Below, one piece after another: positions 10,640 through 22,114 of a DNA stretch of 64,000 nucleotides (within the stretch, counting starts at the first letter, position 1; each line of letters starts with the position of its first letter). This DNA comes from Maylandia zebra (lineage: Eukaryota; Chordata; Actinopteri; Cichliformes; Cichlidae): positions 33,604,136 through 33,668,135 of the forward strand of contig NC_135175.1 of NCBI RefSeq assembly GCF_041146795.1. The letters are read 5' to 3'. The notes below the pieces were generated by a model that saw nothing but the letters and a program-made list of their open reading frames with translations, had not been told where the DNA came from and did no database searches. A program made the translations under genes and the position numbers.

Positions 10640-10831
10640 GTACACATATTTACAAATGGCCTGCTGAGTGGTGCATGGAGCAAGTTTTGGGTGGCTTGCG
10701 ACCTAAAATCCAAGTACACAGATGCAAAAAAAATCAGGCCACTGTGCGATGTGTTCACTGCTACAGGTACACATGTGGTAAATGCAGACGACAGATACCG
10801 TGGCAGTGCCAGGATTGTGAGTGATTGCTGA
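10640..10831 (+). pseudogene. piggyBac transposase fragment (central DDE part)
   Basis: In one frame: FWVACDLKSKYTDAKK then GTHVVNADDRYRG. The D-x-KSKY motif is typical of the second catalytic block of piggyBac transposases. Opposite orientation to the 9992-10249 fragment, so the gene has been rearranged. Confidence 0.5.
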
Positions 10832-13549
10832 AAATGTTGAAATGTACTCACTCACTTTTTATCATTATTTGTAAATATGTGTACAAATGGTTGGTTTTTT
10901 GTACTGTTTTCATCAATAAATGTCAGCAACAAAGGACATACAAAGGACATGTGTTGATTTCTCCCTAAGATGGCAAACTGAAACACTCCACTCCCCCACC
11001 CCCTCAATCACTCACCCCCACTCCCCTCCCTCCAGAATTCCTAGGTAACGACCTAATATACATATGAATGACTAGCCAATTTAGCTTCCACTTCCACCAT
11101 TTGACTGCTCTCGGGTTTTATAGGTAGAAAGGTAGAAGCCTGGGGATGCTAGTGGCTCAGGCTCAGCTTTCCGATCAGTTGTTGGGGGATGATCGTGTTA
11201 AATGCTGAGCTGAAATCTATGTACAGCATTCGGACGTGTGAGTCCTTCTTGTCCAAGTGTGTCAGGGCAAGATGGAGTGCAGTGGAGATGGCGTCGTCCG
11301 TTGAGCGGTTATGGCGGTATGCAAATTGCATTGGGTCCAGTGAGGGGGGCAGCAGGGTCTTGATGTGTCTCATGACGAGCCGTTCGAAGCACTTCATGAT
11401 GGTGGGTGTAAGTGCGATAGGGCGGTAGTCATTGAGACAGGACACAGAAGACTTCTTGGGCACGGGGACGATGGTGGTGGCCTTGAAGCACGTGGGGACA
11501 ACGGCACTGCTCAGAGAGATGTTGAAGATGTCGGTGAGAACATTTGCCAGCTGATCAGCACATTCTGAGCACTCTGCCTGGGATGTTGTCTGGTCCAGCA
11601 GCTTTACGTGGATTGACTCTGCGTAGAGTTTTCCTCACCTCAGCTGTAGTGAGACACAGGACCTGGTCGTTCGGAGGAGGGGTGGTCTTCCTCGCCGCCA
11701 CGTCGTTCTGCCTGTCGAACCGAGCATAGAAGTTGTTAAGCACATCTGGGAGGGAGCCGTCACTGTCACAGGCAGGTGGTGTCGTCCTGTAGTTAGCGAT
11801 GGCTTGTAAGCCCTGCCACATGCGTCGTGTGTCGCCGCTGTCCTTAAAGTGGTTGTGGATTCTCTGGGCGTGTGCGCGCTTCGCCTCTCTGATGGCCCGA
11901 GAAAGTTCAGCCCTCGCTCTTCTAAGCGCCACCTTATCTCCCTCTTTGAAGGCAGAGTCTCGGGTCCTTAGAAGTGCACGCACTTCCGCAGTAATCCACG
12001 GTTTCTGGTTGGGTCGTGAGATGATGATCTTGGAGACAGTGACGTCATCGGTGCACTTGTTGATATAGCTGGACACTGATGATGTGTACTCCTCCAAGTC
12101 AGTGAAGTCGCCGTAAGTTGCAGCCTCTCTAAACATGTTCCAGTCAGTGCTCTCAAAACAGTCCTGAAGAGCAGAGATGGCTCCTGCTGGCCAGGTTTTC
12201 ACCTGCTTCAGAACCGGTTTTGATCGCCTGACGAGTGGTCTGTATGCTGGAATTAGCATAACAGAGATGTGGTCTGAGTAGCCGAGGTGGGGGCGGGGCT
12301 CTGCCCGATATGCGCCGGGGATGTTTGTGTAAACAAGATCCAGCGTGTTTTCTCCCCTCGTTGCAAAGTCCACATACTGATGGAATCTAGGAAGCACTGA
12401 CTTGAGATTTGCATGGTTGAAGTCCCCAGCAACAATAAACAGTCCATCCGGGTGTGTATTTTGCAGTTCACTGATCTTTGTATACAATTCCCATAGCGCT
12501 TCCTTAGCATTAGCGCTAGGTGGAATGTACACTCCGATAATGAAAACAGTGGTGAATTCCCGTGGTAAGTAAAAAGGTCTGCATCTAACAGTCACAAACT
12601 CCACCAGCGATGAGCAATAACTAGAGACTAGCACAGAGTTCTTGCACCATTTCTCGTTGATGTAAACACACAAGCCGCCACCGCGAGTCTTACCGCACAG
12701 AGCTGCATTTCTGTCGGCGCGAAACGAGGCCAGCCCGTTTAGCTGAATAGCGGCGTCCGGTACTCTTTCGCTGAGCCATGTTTCCGTGAAAACAAAGACA
12801 CAGCAGTCTCTAATCTCACGCTGTGTGGCCTGCTGGAGTCGGATGTAATCCAGTTTGTTATCCAGGGAGCAGACGTTGGATAAGATGATGGACGGTAGAG
12901 CCGGCCGGCAAGGGTTTGTTTTTAGCCTAGCACAGACTCCCGCCCGCTTGCCGCGCTTCCGCTTCCTCGCGCAACGCTTCCGATGTCTCCACCTCCGTCC
13001 GCCGGCATCAGGCAACGCCGAGGCTTCGAGGCCTGGTTCGCGGAGCAAGCCGAGTTCACGCAGCGTTTCCCGCAGCCCCTCCTGGATGTCGTCAACTAGG
13101 TTATTTAGGTTGAAAAGTGTCTGGCTGTTGTATGCACGAACACCGACACCAGTTGCGACGTTATCCATACATAGTGCAAAATAAGCACGCTACACACAAA
13201 AACGTAAACAATAAACAATGCAGCACCAGTTTTGGCTCCGGAGTGGCCGCTGCGTGCTACTGCCGCGCCGCCATTTCCTGTTATCACTTCAAATAGAAAT
13301 CAGGCTGTAGAGGTTTGGTGCAGGCAGAAAAACAGCTGCAGGGACAATGAAAATACTTTTCTGCTCCAACTTCTCCCAGCATGCTGAGCTAATGGTTAGC
13401 TGGTGTTTTTCTCCAAACACTCTCTCACTCTTCTCTCAACGTGTTCACAATAAACTGTGAACAGACACCGAGGAGAGCAGCAGAAGACCTCATTCAGGAG
13501 CTAAACTCAACATGAACTGAACTCACAGTAAAGTTAGCTCGGTGCTTAC

Positions 13550-13680
13550 CTTTAGATGAGCCCACAAACCGAGAGAAACTCCGCGATGAAGCTGCAACTC
13601 TTTCCAAACACAGGAAACAGATCAGGGAGCAGAGACCCACGTGGTTCACGCTGATCTCGGCTACGATCCAGGAGACAAGG
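13550..13680 (-). other. ZNF-1 exon 1 (upstream open frame, no ATG seen)
   Basis: Donor AAAG then GTAAGC at 13550/13549. It shares the frame and near-identical sequence with ZNF-3 exon 1 from HVGLCSLICFLCLERVAA to FVGSSK. Unlike ZNF-3, no ATG is visible in this frame before the hAT-derived sequence, so it is probably 5' UTR here. The transcription start is unknown; 13680 is an approximate limit. Confidence 0.6.
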
Positions 13681-13923
13681 GTGGGCAGATCGATGCAGAT
13701 ATCGATCCAAACGGTGGTAGTGGTTTATGATCGATGCTTTAGTTCGTCCCTCTCCTCTAAATTTAGAACTTTACTCCCTTTGGATGAAAAAGCAGCTCTG
13801 TCTGTGAAAACACCGCTTCTTATGCGGCAGACTCACTTTGCTCCGCCCCCTTCTTTTTGCCCTGCTGGGATTTGTTACTGTGCGGTCACGTGACTCAGAT
13901 GCGCTCGGAAGACGCATTTGGGC

Positions 13924-13957
<34 letters not shown>

Positions 13958-14112
13958 CACCATGTGGAGATATTTTACGGTTGTAAATGAAAATGCAGGA
14001 GAGCAGATGGAAGGCATGTCAGCACCTAAAGCCACAGGAGACCACAACAAGATGTAGAGTTCAGCTTAGTTTTTTCACATCTCAGTTAAATGCTTTGACT
14101 GAATTCTCACTG
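13681..14112 (+). mobile_element. hAT-derived 5' fragment upstream of ZNF-1
   Basis: Begins GGGTGGGCAGATCGATGCAG, then a GC box (GCTCCGCCCCC), an E-box CACGTG (13887-13892), a (GA)n run (about 13929-13954) and a 31-codon frame starting MWRYFTVVNENAGEQ, resembling the start of a BED-type hAT transposase. The homologue at 61990-62395 lies beside a longer hAT pseudogene, which supports the assignment. Confidence 0.5.
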
Positions 14113-14119
14113 CACAGTC

Positions 14120-15122
14120 TGTAGTGGAGATATCAAAGATAGGCACGGCTGTGGCACTGATTCAGTCTTTGAGCACTACGGTCACCCCGGTGTGTCGGCC
14201 AGAACACCACTTAAGGCCAAATTGCCCAGAGCACGAAAGAAGGAGAGAGCTTAAGGTTCCGTTTGAGGCACTTTATTGTCACCGCTTAATTTCTGGGGCT
14301 GTAACACAGCGGGTGTACATAAGTGTGTGTCTGGGTGTGTGTGTGTGTGGTTTCCTACAAAGGAAATAAACAAGGGAAATAACAATAAATAAAGAGAATG
14401 GAAAAGTCAAATACTCAAATATAAACATAATACAACATAGTTAACATAATCAAATCAAAAATATAATACACTTCAAACTGCTCACACTATGCAACTAAAT
14501 AGCATTAGTGCGAGGTTAAGCAACCGTCAGTACATGTGAACTACTTCCGGTAGTTATACAAAATAAAAGCGTCCCCCATTATATTCCGCTATAATGCTCT
14601 TATTGTGAAGGGCAAGCGGGACGCCATACTTCCGGTTATACTACGTTTGCTATTTTATTAATCCACGTACCTAATTGTTCGCTACAAACTCCGCTACTTC
14701 AAAGTAAACAATCACAAGCATCACATACAACATATAGAGAAGGTCTGATAACACAGGAATGACATTATGGACATACGAGCGACCGTACATGCGTCAACAA
14801 GCTAAACCGGGGCCAAGCTAACAACATAAGTTAGCATATGAAATGAGGGTGAACTCACGCGTTGCATGCGTGGCCTACCGCTCCAACTATGGACTACATT
14901 AGCTCCTAAATGGTAACATACTACAGTACTGACACAACAAAGGCAAAATACGACACAGGTCACTACTTACTTGTCATTTACGCACACCTAACATGCCCCA
15001 GGAATCAGTGCACCCCCTCCGGACCAACACTGCTCAGCCGCCATTAAACTGCCCACCTTACTAACCGGATGATGTCACTAGAAGGTGGGCTGGCCCAAAC
15101 TGACAGAAGATGGAACATTACA
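14120..15122 (-). mobile_element. LTR-like sequence (possible solo LTR)
   Basis: On the plus strand it opens TGTAGTGG and closes ATTACA, which gives TG...CA ends. In reverse it carries AATAAA (complement near 14272-14278) followed by about 150 nt resembling U5. No matching target duplication (CAGTC versus TGAAC), so boundaries and class are uncertain. No coding region inside. Confidence 0.35.
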
Positions 15123-15172
15123 TGAACTTATATAAACTTATAAACACCAGTAAAACTATTATATGAACTTTG

Positions 15173-15388
15173 GGCAGGGATAGCTCAGTAGGTAGAGTGG
15201 TTGCCCCATGATCGGAAGGTCGGGGGTTCAATTCCCCTTAACAGCTACCCTGAGGTACCCCTGAGCAAGGTACCGTCCCTACACACTGCTCCCCGGGCGC
15301 CCAATGGCTGCCCACTGCTTCACTGAGTGAATGGGTTAAATGCAGAGAGCAATTTCCCCACGGGGCTCAATAAAGTACAATAATGTAC
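15173..15388 (+). mobile_element. tRNA-derived SINE
   Basis: Pol III promoter boxes are visible: TAGCTCAGTAGGTAGAG (A box) and GGTTCAATTCC (B box) about 35 bases on. These are followed by a body with GGCGCCCAATGGCTGCCCAC and a CTCAATAAAGTAC tail. Not a functional tRNA: the acceptor stem cannot be closed. Confidence 0.75.
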
Positions 15389-15436
15389 ACACTTTCTTCT
15401 TCTTGGGGCCTTTTATACACAGTCTGTCAAGTAAAA

Positions 15437-16160
15437 TATTCACAGTCTTGGAGTAATATTCGACTCTTCTTTGGGCCTTGACTCTCATGTAAAATATTTT
15501 TCTCGTTCCTGTTTCTATCATTTAAGAAACATCTCTAAACTGCGACATGTGGTTTCCTCAGCTGAACTGGAAAAACTCATTCATGCATTTGTGTCATCAC
15601 ACTTAGATTACTGTAATTCCCTGTTTACTAGCTTGGATAAATCATCTCTCTGTCGCCTCCAGGCAATACAAAACGAAGCAGCCAGACAACTAACTCGCTC
15701 TACCAAGCGTGTTCACATCACTCCCATCTTATATTCTTTACATTGGCTCCCAATACAGTTTAGAATTTGCTTTAAAATTCTTGTTTTAACATACAGAGCA
15801 CTAAATGGCCAGGCCCCAGATTATTTATCCAAGCTTCTTATAAAATACACTGCTGCTTGTCATCTCCGCTCACAGACTCAGAGTCTGTTAGTTGTTCCCC
15901 GTACACGACTGAAGACAAAAGGGGACAGCCTTTCAGTCAGTTGCACCAAGCCTGTAGAACAGTTTACCACATCAATTACGTTTGCTTGACTCTGTGGATT
16001 CTTTTAAAAAACAGTTAAAATCTTTTCTGTTCAAACAAGCCTTTTGTTGATCTACATATTTTATTTAATTTTTTTTACATTATTTACATTTGATCTTTTA
16101 CATTGTATATAATGTCTATTGTTTTTATTGTTTATTTTAATATTTGTGTACAGAGGGGAA
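15437..16160 (+). pseudogene. L2/CR1-group LINE, C-terminal RT fragment
   Basis: Reads LGVIFDSS, FHLRNISKL-like FYHLRNISKL, SHLDYCNSL, NEAARQLT and SLHWLPIQFRI, the usual order of the C-terminal domain. The frame shifts near 15935. 5' truncated; AT-rich 3' end. Confidence 0.75.
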
Positions 16161-16289
16161 AAAAAGTTACCGGGCCACCGAGGAAATGCCCGATGGCCAG
16201 TCCAGCATTGGTTGTGCCAACACTTAACCCTTCACGTGCAAACTGTGGCACGCGTGCCTAGGGTTGCTGACCCCTGATGTAGATGCTAA

Positions 16290-18120
16290 AAATGACAGCC
16301 TCAACATGATCAAACTATCTCTAATAATCCTCTATGTACCACAGGCCTTCAAGGTGGCTGTAGTTAAACCTTTACTCAAAAAGCCATCTGTAGATCCAGC
16401 AGTCTTAGCTAATTATAGGCCAATCTCCAACCTTCCTTTCATATCAAAAATCTTTGAAAGAGTAGTTGTCAAACAGCTAACAGATCATCTGCAGAGGAAT
16501 GGCTTATTTTAAGAGTTTCAGTCAGGTTTCAACAGCTTTAGTGAAGGCTACAAATGATCTTCTTATGGCCTCTGACAGTGGACTCATCTCTGTGCTTGTC
16601 CTGCTAGACCTCAGTGCAGCATTCGATACTATTGACCATAATATCCTATTAGAGCGATTAGAACATGCTGTAGGTATTACAGGTACTGCACTGCAGTGGT
16701 TTGTATCATATCTATCTAATAGACTCCAGTTTGTGCATGTAAATGGAGAGTCCTCTTCACACACTGAGGTCAATTATGGAGTTCCACAGGGTTCAGTGCT
16801 AGGACCAATTCTGTTTACATTATACATGCTTCCCTTAGGCAGTATCATTAGAAGACATAGCATACATTTTCACTGCTATGCAGATGACACCCAGCTCTAT
16901 CTGTCCATGAAGCCAGATAACACACACCAATTAGTTAAACTGCAGGAATGTCTTAAAGACATAAAGACCTGGATGGCCGCTAACTTTCTGCTTCTTAATT
17001 CAGATAAAACTGAGCTTATTGTACTCCGCCCTGAAAATCTTAGAAATATGGTATCTAACCAGATTCTTACTCTGGATGGCATTACCTTGGCCTCCAGTAA
17101 CGCTGTGAGGAACCTTGGAGTCATTTTTGACCAGGACATGTCCTTCAACACACTTATTAAACAAATATGTAAGACTGCTTTCTTCCATTTGCGCAACATC
17201 TCTAAAGTTAGAAATATCCTGTCTCAGAGTGACGCTGAAAAACTAGTTCATGCATTTATTACTTCCAGGCTGGACGACTGTAATTCATTATTATCAGGAT
17301 GTCCAAAAAACTCGCTGAAAAGCCTTCAGCTAATCCAAAACGCTGCAGCAAGAGTACTGACAGGGACTAGAAAGAGAGAGCAGATTTCTTCTGTATTGTC
17401 TTCCCTTCATTAGCTTCCTGTTAAATCCAGAATTGAATTCAAAATCCTGCTCCTCACATACAAGGTCTCAAATAATCAGGCCCCATCTTATCTTAATGAC
17501 CTTGTAGTACCATATCACCCTATTAGAGCACTTCGCTCTCGTTCTGCAGGCCTACTTGTTGTTCCTAGAGTATTTAAAAGTAGAATGGGAGGCAGAGCCT
17601 TCAGTTTTCAGGCCCCTCTTCTGTGGAACCAGCTTCCAGTTTGGATTCGGGAGACAGACACTATCTCTACTTTTAAGATTAGGCTTAAAACTTTCCTTTT
17701 TGCTAAAGCATATGGTTAGGGCTGGACCAGGTGACCCTGAATCCTCCCTTAGTTATGCTGCAATAGACGTAGGCTGCCGGGGGTTTCCCATGATGCATTG
17801 AGTATTTCTTCCTCAGTCACCTTTCTCACTCACTATGTATTAACAGACCTCTTTGCATTGAATCATATCTGTTATTAACCTCTGTCTCTCTTCCACAGCA
17901 TGTCTTTATCCTGTCTTCCTTCTCTCACCCCAACCGGTCACAGCAGATGGCCCCGCCCCTCACTGAGCCTGGTTCTGCCGGAAGTTTCTTCCTGTTAAAA
18001 GGGAGTTTTTCCTTCCCGCTGTTGCCAAAGTGCTGCTCATAGGGGGTCATATGATTGTTGAAGCACCTTGAGGCGACCTTTGTTGTGATTTGGCGCTATA
18101 TAAATAAAATTGAATTGAAC
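16290..18120 (+). pseudogene. L2/Maui-like LINE, 5'-truncated reverse transcriptase
   Basis: Best L2 copy in the window. Order: VVKPLLKKPS, NYRPISNLPF, LLDLSAAFDTIDH, GVPQGSVLGPILFTLY, CYADDTQLYLS (catalytic YADD), LGVIFDQDMSF, HLRNISKV and SRLDDCNSL. A frame change at about 16500 and a TAG at 17411-17413, where relatives have Trp (SLHWLP), break it. It ends with the family tail ATATAAATAAAATTGAATTG. The enzyme would reverse-transcribe LINE RNA; this copy is dead. Confidence 0.85.
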
Positions 18121-18166
18121 TGAACTATATGCCTTTTTGAGCATTGCTATCTGTCAGGGAATTTCT
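18044..18166. repeat. Direct repeat copy 1 (L2 tail plus flank)
   Basis: The 123-bp block from GGGGTCATATGATTG to GGGAATTTCT recurs almost perfectly at 19077-19200. Confidence 0.9.
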
Positions 18167-19076
18167 TTTTTTTTTTTTCCTGTCCCATTTGGTTCTTTAG
18201 TCGTCAGAATTGTTGTCTGAAGACCTACAAGGATACCCAATGGATTTATTTTGCCAAATGGGTCATCATGGCATTGCCGTATTGGTCCATTTGATCGACT
18301 TTTGTTTTTATTATTTATTTTATTTTATTTTCAGTTGTTACAGACGGGACAGACATGAGTGAGGGATAGGAAAGGGAGAAAGAAAGAGGAAGGAAAAGAA
18401 AAATAGAAGGGGAGAGGGACAGTGAGAAAGGGGAAAAAAATCTCCTGGAGCACCTGCTGAGAGAAAAAGAATAGAAAACAAGCAAAAAAAACCAAAGCAA
18501 CATACTAAACACAACACATTATTCTAGCATCACATTAATCTAGCTAAGTGTAAACAGCAGTAAACACTAAATATTGAATGTTGTTGTGCAGCACGCAGGA
18601 CAGACAGCGCACAATGTGCTTTGACGTAGCAGCCAAGAAAGGTGTGATTTAAGTCTATGAACAGTGAACACCCATGTGCACACCTGTGTGGATCAGCGCA
18701 CTTATATTCAAATGGTTTCCCCATGTAATGGTCTGCAAGAGGATGTAGAGAGCCATAGCCCTGTCCCCCAGGGCATGAAGTAGGCATGGAGGAGATCCAG
18801 GCCCCAGACATCCAGAGGCCCCAGAGTGCGAGAGCCCAAGGAGGACCACTGGAGGGCATCCGTGCCACCCTCATGGGAAGGGCTGAGGATCCCCAGACGA
18901 GGGGTCACCCAGTAGCCATCGAGCAGAAGCTAGAGGGGGCTGCACCGGCGTGCCCGCCGGCTCTGCCGGCAGCCAGCTGTGCCAGAGTGAACCGAGCCGC
19001 AGGCCCAGAGGCCGGAGGCCCGAGGGCCCCCCCGCACCCCGGAGGAAGCCTGACCGAGCAACAGGCGCCAGGCCCC
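18167..19076 (-). mobile_element. Unrecognised 910-bp insert with poly(T) edge
   Basis: Lies between two copies of the same 123-bp block. The left edge is a T run (18167-18178), as expected for an antisense poly(A) tail. The body has a purine-rich part (18355-18450) and a GC-rich part (18780-19076). Reverse-strand open frame 18874-18530 exists but shows no recognisable domain, so no gene is called. Confidence 0.5.
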
Positions 19077-19200
19077 GGGGTCATATGATTGTTGAAGCAC
19101 CTTGAGGCGACTTTTGTTGTGATTTGGCGCTATATAAATAAAATTGAATTGAATTGAACTATATGCCTTTTTGAGCATTGCTATCTGTCAGGGAATTTCT
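19077..19200. repeat. Direct repeat copy 2
   Basis: Second copy of 18044-18166, differing at a few bases and by one extra GAATT unit in the LINE tail. Confidence 0.9.
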
Positions 19201-19500
19201 AAGAATCTCCCAACAGTTCTTCAGCTGAGACACCTGAGTTAGAAAACACAAACACTGCAGTTGTCTTTACTCCCGAGGGCAGCCAGAGCGCTCGTACTCG
19301 CAGAGAGACGCTCACGGATTCGTGCTCTGTCACTGTCTGCGTTCTTTATTTATACAAGCTGGTTACACGTGTGTACAAAGATAACAAAGTTATTCCAAGA
19401 ACTCAGAGCTGAGGTTCCCCTTTTCTGCATCTGTATGTTCTCAGAACAGAGGAAGCTGTTAGTTGCTAAATAAGTTTATCACCACTGTAGCTGCCTCCAC
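19201..19500 (-). mobile_element. Possible LTR fragment
   Basis: In reverse it has an AATAAA-type signal (complement at about 19346-19351) followed by a GC-rich U5-like stretch. No boundaries could be fixed, so this is a weak call. Confidence 0.25.
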
Positions 19501-19582
19501 CAGTGTGTGAATGTGAGAGTGAATGAATAGTGGCATTGTAAAGCGCTTTGGGTGCCTTGAAAAGCGCTATATAAATCCAATC

Positions 19583-19587
<5 letters not shown>
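19500..19587 (+). mobile_element. SINE/LINE 3' tail
   Basis: AAGCGCTTTGGGTGCCTTG and AAGCGCTATATAAATCCAAT are the 3' core shared with the SINE at 24110-24275. Confidence 0.6.

Positions 19588-19630
<43 letters not shown>
19588..19630. repeat. (ATT)n microsatellite
   Basis: About 14 units of TTA/ATT directly following the SINE tail. Confidence 0.95.
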
Positions 19631-19739
19631 AAGTTGTTATATGAAAAGTCACGTAGACATGAGGTTTGCTTAACTATCCTTACAAGGGCACATTTCATAA
19701 AACTGATCACATTATGTATAATTGACTCTTAACACTATC

Positions 19740-19975
19740 AAATCTACATTAGTGTCCGACACCACTGTAATTGTCATCTTTATATAGTGTCTTATTTGTA
19801 AGTATCAATAGAAATCCTGCGATCTTTTCCAGATCGTATTTTTTTTTCAATGTATCAACACTAATTAAATTCCCATCTTTAATCCGCCTATCAAATGTAG
19901 GTAATCCTTCAGCAGACCAGCTTTTAAGACTTGAGTCCAATTTATTTGGGGTAAATCTCCCTTTTGACAAGAAAG
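19740..19975 (-). pseudogene. L1-like LINE fragment
   Basis: Reverse frame with LKSWSAEGLPTFDRRIKDGN and SVDTLKKKYDL, matching the L1-type C-terminal region. Same family as 20650-21345. Confidence 0.65.
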
Positions 19976-20320
19976 CAGAACTCTTGCAGAACCAGGCTCA
20001 GGAAGGGGAGGCCATGTGCCACAACCGGGTAGAATGAGAGAAGGAAGACAGGATAACAGACATGCTGTGGAAAAGAACAAGAGATTAATAACAAGTATGA
20101 TTCAATGCAGAGAGGTCTATTAACACATAGTGAGTGAGAAAGATGACTGAGGAAGAAATACTCAATACATCATGGGAAACCCTGGCAGCCTACACCTATT
20201 GCAGCATAAATAAGGGAGGGTTCAGAGTCACCTGAACCAGCTCTAACTATATGACTTAGTAAAAGGGAAAGCTTTACTTTTGTTGTGATTTGGCGCTATA
20301 TAGATAAAAATTGAATTGAC
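19976..20320 (-). mobile_element. L2-like LINE 3' UTR pieces
   Basis: 19985-20260 is the complement of about 17700-17970 (CAATACATCATGGGAAACCC). 20275-20325 is a separate short L2 tail in plus orientation. Confidence 0.7.
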
Positions 20321-20329
20321 TTGAATCGG

Positions 20330-20960
20330 TTCTTTAGTAGGTCTAGAGGGGTTAAACTGCGTCCTCACATCTGCTTCATGAATATGAAGGGCTGTAGTGG
20401 GAGAAGGTGGTTTGAAATCCTCAAGGTTGTGAAGTGAGGAGGGGGCTCCTGTGGGTGAAGTCTTTGATAGCATCGATGGCTCTGTTGTGGGGGGAGCGGG
20501 GAAGGTGGGGGGATGATGGACCAAAGTGTCTCTATTGAGGTGTGAAAGCTGCTTGATGGATCATCAAACCGACAGTAAAAGTCGTTGAGGGTGTTGGCCA
20601 ACAGCAAGTCATCAGTGGGGTGGGGCTGTGTACTTCCTGAAGTGAAAATATGGCATTTAAAGATGAATGGGAAAACTCGCTCACAGCTGACTAATGAACA
20701 TTTGTATGCATGCTTAAGAACTGCATTGACCCCATTTCACCCAAGGTTTAAAATTCTGCCTGCAAATGTCAGAGGTGTACTCGTCTGTGTCCATATTTTC
20801 TCCAGCATACGGGGGATTCCCATCATAATGAGTCTTTTGGTAAGAGGTGATAAAGAACCTAATCAAAATTTTCCATCCAAATTCCCTCCATCTTTGTGAG
20901 GTAGTGCATTTCCATTGTTGTTTCCATATTTGAGTCCATTCATCCTGTGTTATGCACACT
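20330..20960 (-). mobile_element. Inverted copy of the 936-1372/4164-4378 composite (empty site)
   Basis: Carries the same CR1-linker plus L1 junction in reverse order and strand. The site equivalent to the THAP/YqaJ insertion is uninterrupted here (CAATAGAGACACTTTGG in complement, 20515-20540). Confidence 0.8.
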
Positions 20961-21345
20961 CCTCCCTCCTTCTCCCATAATATCTTATTTGTAAAAAATG
21001 TATACAAAGAGGAAATGTGTTTTTTGTTGACTTCGCCACTACATGCCTTTTTGAGCGTTGCTATCAAATCTACATTAGTGTCCGACGCCACTCTCATCGT
21101 CGTCTTTAGTTCCTTATTTGCAAGTATCGGCATGAATCCTGTCTTTCCAGATTGTATTTTTGTTTCAATGTATCAACACTAATTAAATTCCCATCTTTAA
21201 TCAGACTATCAAATGTAGGTAATCCTTTAGCAGACCAACTTTCAAGACGTGAGTCCAATTTAATTGGGGTAACGTCACAGACATAAGCATATCCTTTAAA
21301 TAATGCCAAGTCTTGTTCTAGCTTAAATTCAAAAATATATATTGT
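20650..21345 (-). pseudogene. L1-like LINE ORF2 C-terminal fragment
   Basis: Reverse frames 21309-21106 (LESWSAKGLPTFDSLIKDGN, SVDTLKQKYNL) and 21133-20714 (WTQIWKQQWK, WREFGWKILIRFFIT) follow one another with a frame shift. This is the domain after RT in L1/Tx1-type ORF2 proteins. No RT motif is left. Confidence 0.65.
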
Positions 21346-21354
21346 TAATTAAAT

Positions 21355-22114
21355 GTTAAATAAAAGCTAGAAAAGGTTGCATTTCCTGCGAAAATGCAGT
21401 GTAGTGGAATCTGATGAAAACGGCAGGAAAATCTCCCTTTTAAAAGGACAGCCGAAGCTGCACAAAACACCTACAAACTTATCTCACTACAACGTGGTGC
21501 CGAAAATATGACTCGCAGCTCCAGCACGACACAGCTGCTGACATCCAGCTAGCCACAGCTAAAAAGATATTTAGAGAAAACGTACCATTTCCTCAGGTTA
21601 CACGAGTTGAGTTTTTTCACGCTGAAAAGTTGGTTTGTTTTGGCTCTCACCGAAGACACCGACACTGCAGACATAGCTGTTCCTTTCTGCTGCTTTTAAA
21701 CGAAACATTCTTTGCATGTGAGGAAAATGCTGTTCATCCTCTTCAGCTCTAGCGTAGACTCTGCAATGTTTTCATGTTTCTTCTTTCCATGTGTCGCTAC
21801 TTTGAAACGCTTGGGCCGCTCTGCCCACCACAGCTTCAAACTGGTCATGTGACTGCATGGCCACATCTCATTGGTAAAAAAAGTTACCAGAAACTCCACT
21901 GACGTCATGTTATCTAATGTGTTAAACTAATTATTTTTTTAAAAAGTAACGAGTCGAATTTTGCAAATGTAGCGGAGTAAAAGTACCGTTTCTTCTTCAC
22001 AAATGTACTCAAGTAAAAGTAAAAAGTATCGTGCAAAAAAGATACTTTAAAAGTGCATTTTTTTCAAAAACTTACTCAAGTAAATGTAATGGAGTAAATG
22101 TAACTCGTTACTAC
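21355..22114 (-). mobile_element. Non-autonomous DNA transposon-like repeat
   Basis: The right part has the dispersed fish motif GAGTAAAAGTACCGTTTCTTC and GGAGTAAATGTAACTCG, and in intact copies ends ACTACCCACCTCTG. Here that end is split by an LTR and resumes at 22927. The left limit is approximate. Non-coding. Confidence 0.5.

Larger units (their letters stand above)
9880..11148. mobile_element. Palindromic piggyBac-derived insertion inside the LINE
   Basis: Splits the LINE exactly between the FSSAFNTII and [10 protein letters not shown] boxes. Outer arms (about 9942-10080 and 10985-11125) are inverted copies of each other, sharing TCATTCATATGTATATTAG and the CTCCCTCC/GGAGGGAG block. The interior holds fragments of a piggyBac transposase. 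A motif with AACCAACCATTTGTACACA occurs three times (10262-10290, 10628-10660, 10866-10900) in both orientations. No TTAA duplication was found at the edges, so the insertion mechanism is unclear. Confidence 0.6.
13271..14112. repeat. Segmental duplication, unit B (matches 61581-62395)
   Basis: Continues the duplicated intron after the LINE, through ZNF-1 exon 1 and the hAT-derived upstream piece. Similarity to the ZNF-4 locus ends close to 14112. Confidence 0.9.

Noticed and set aside
15173..15250. A tRNA gene
   Set aside because: A and B boxes are present, but the acceptor and other stems do not pair and a SINE body follows, so it is a SINE head.
18530..18874. Reverse-strand 114-codon frame in the 910-bp insert
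   Set aside because: GC-rich composition makes long frames likely; no domain or paralogue support.
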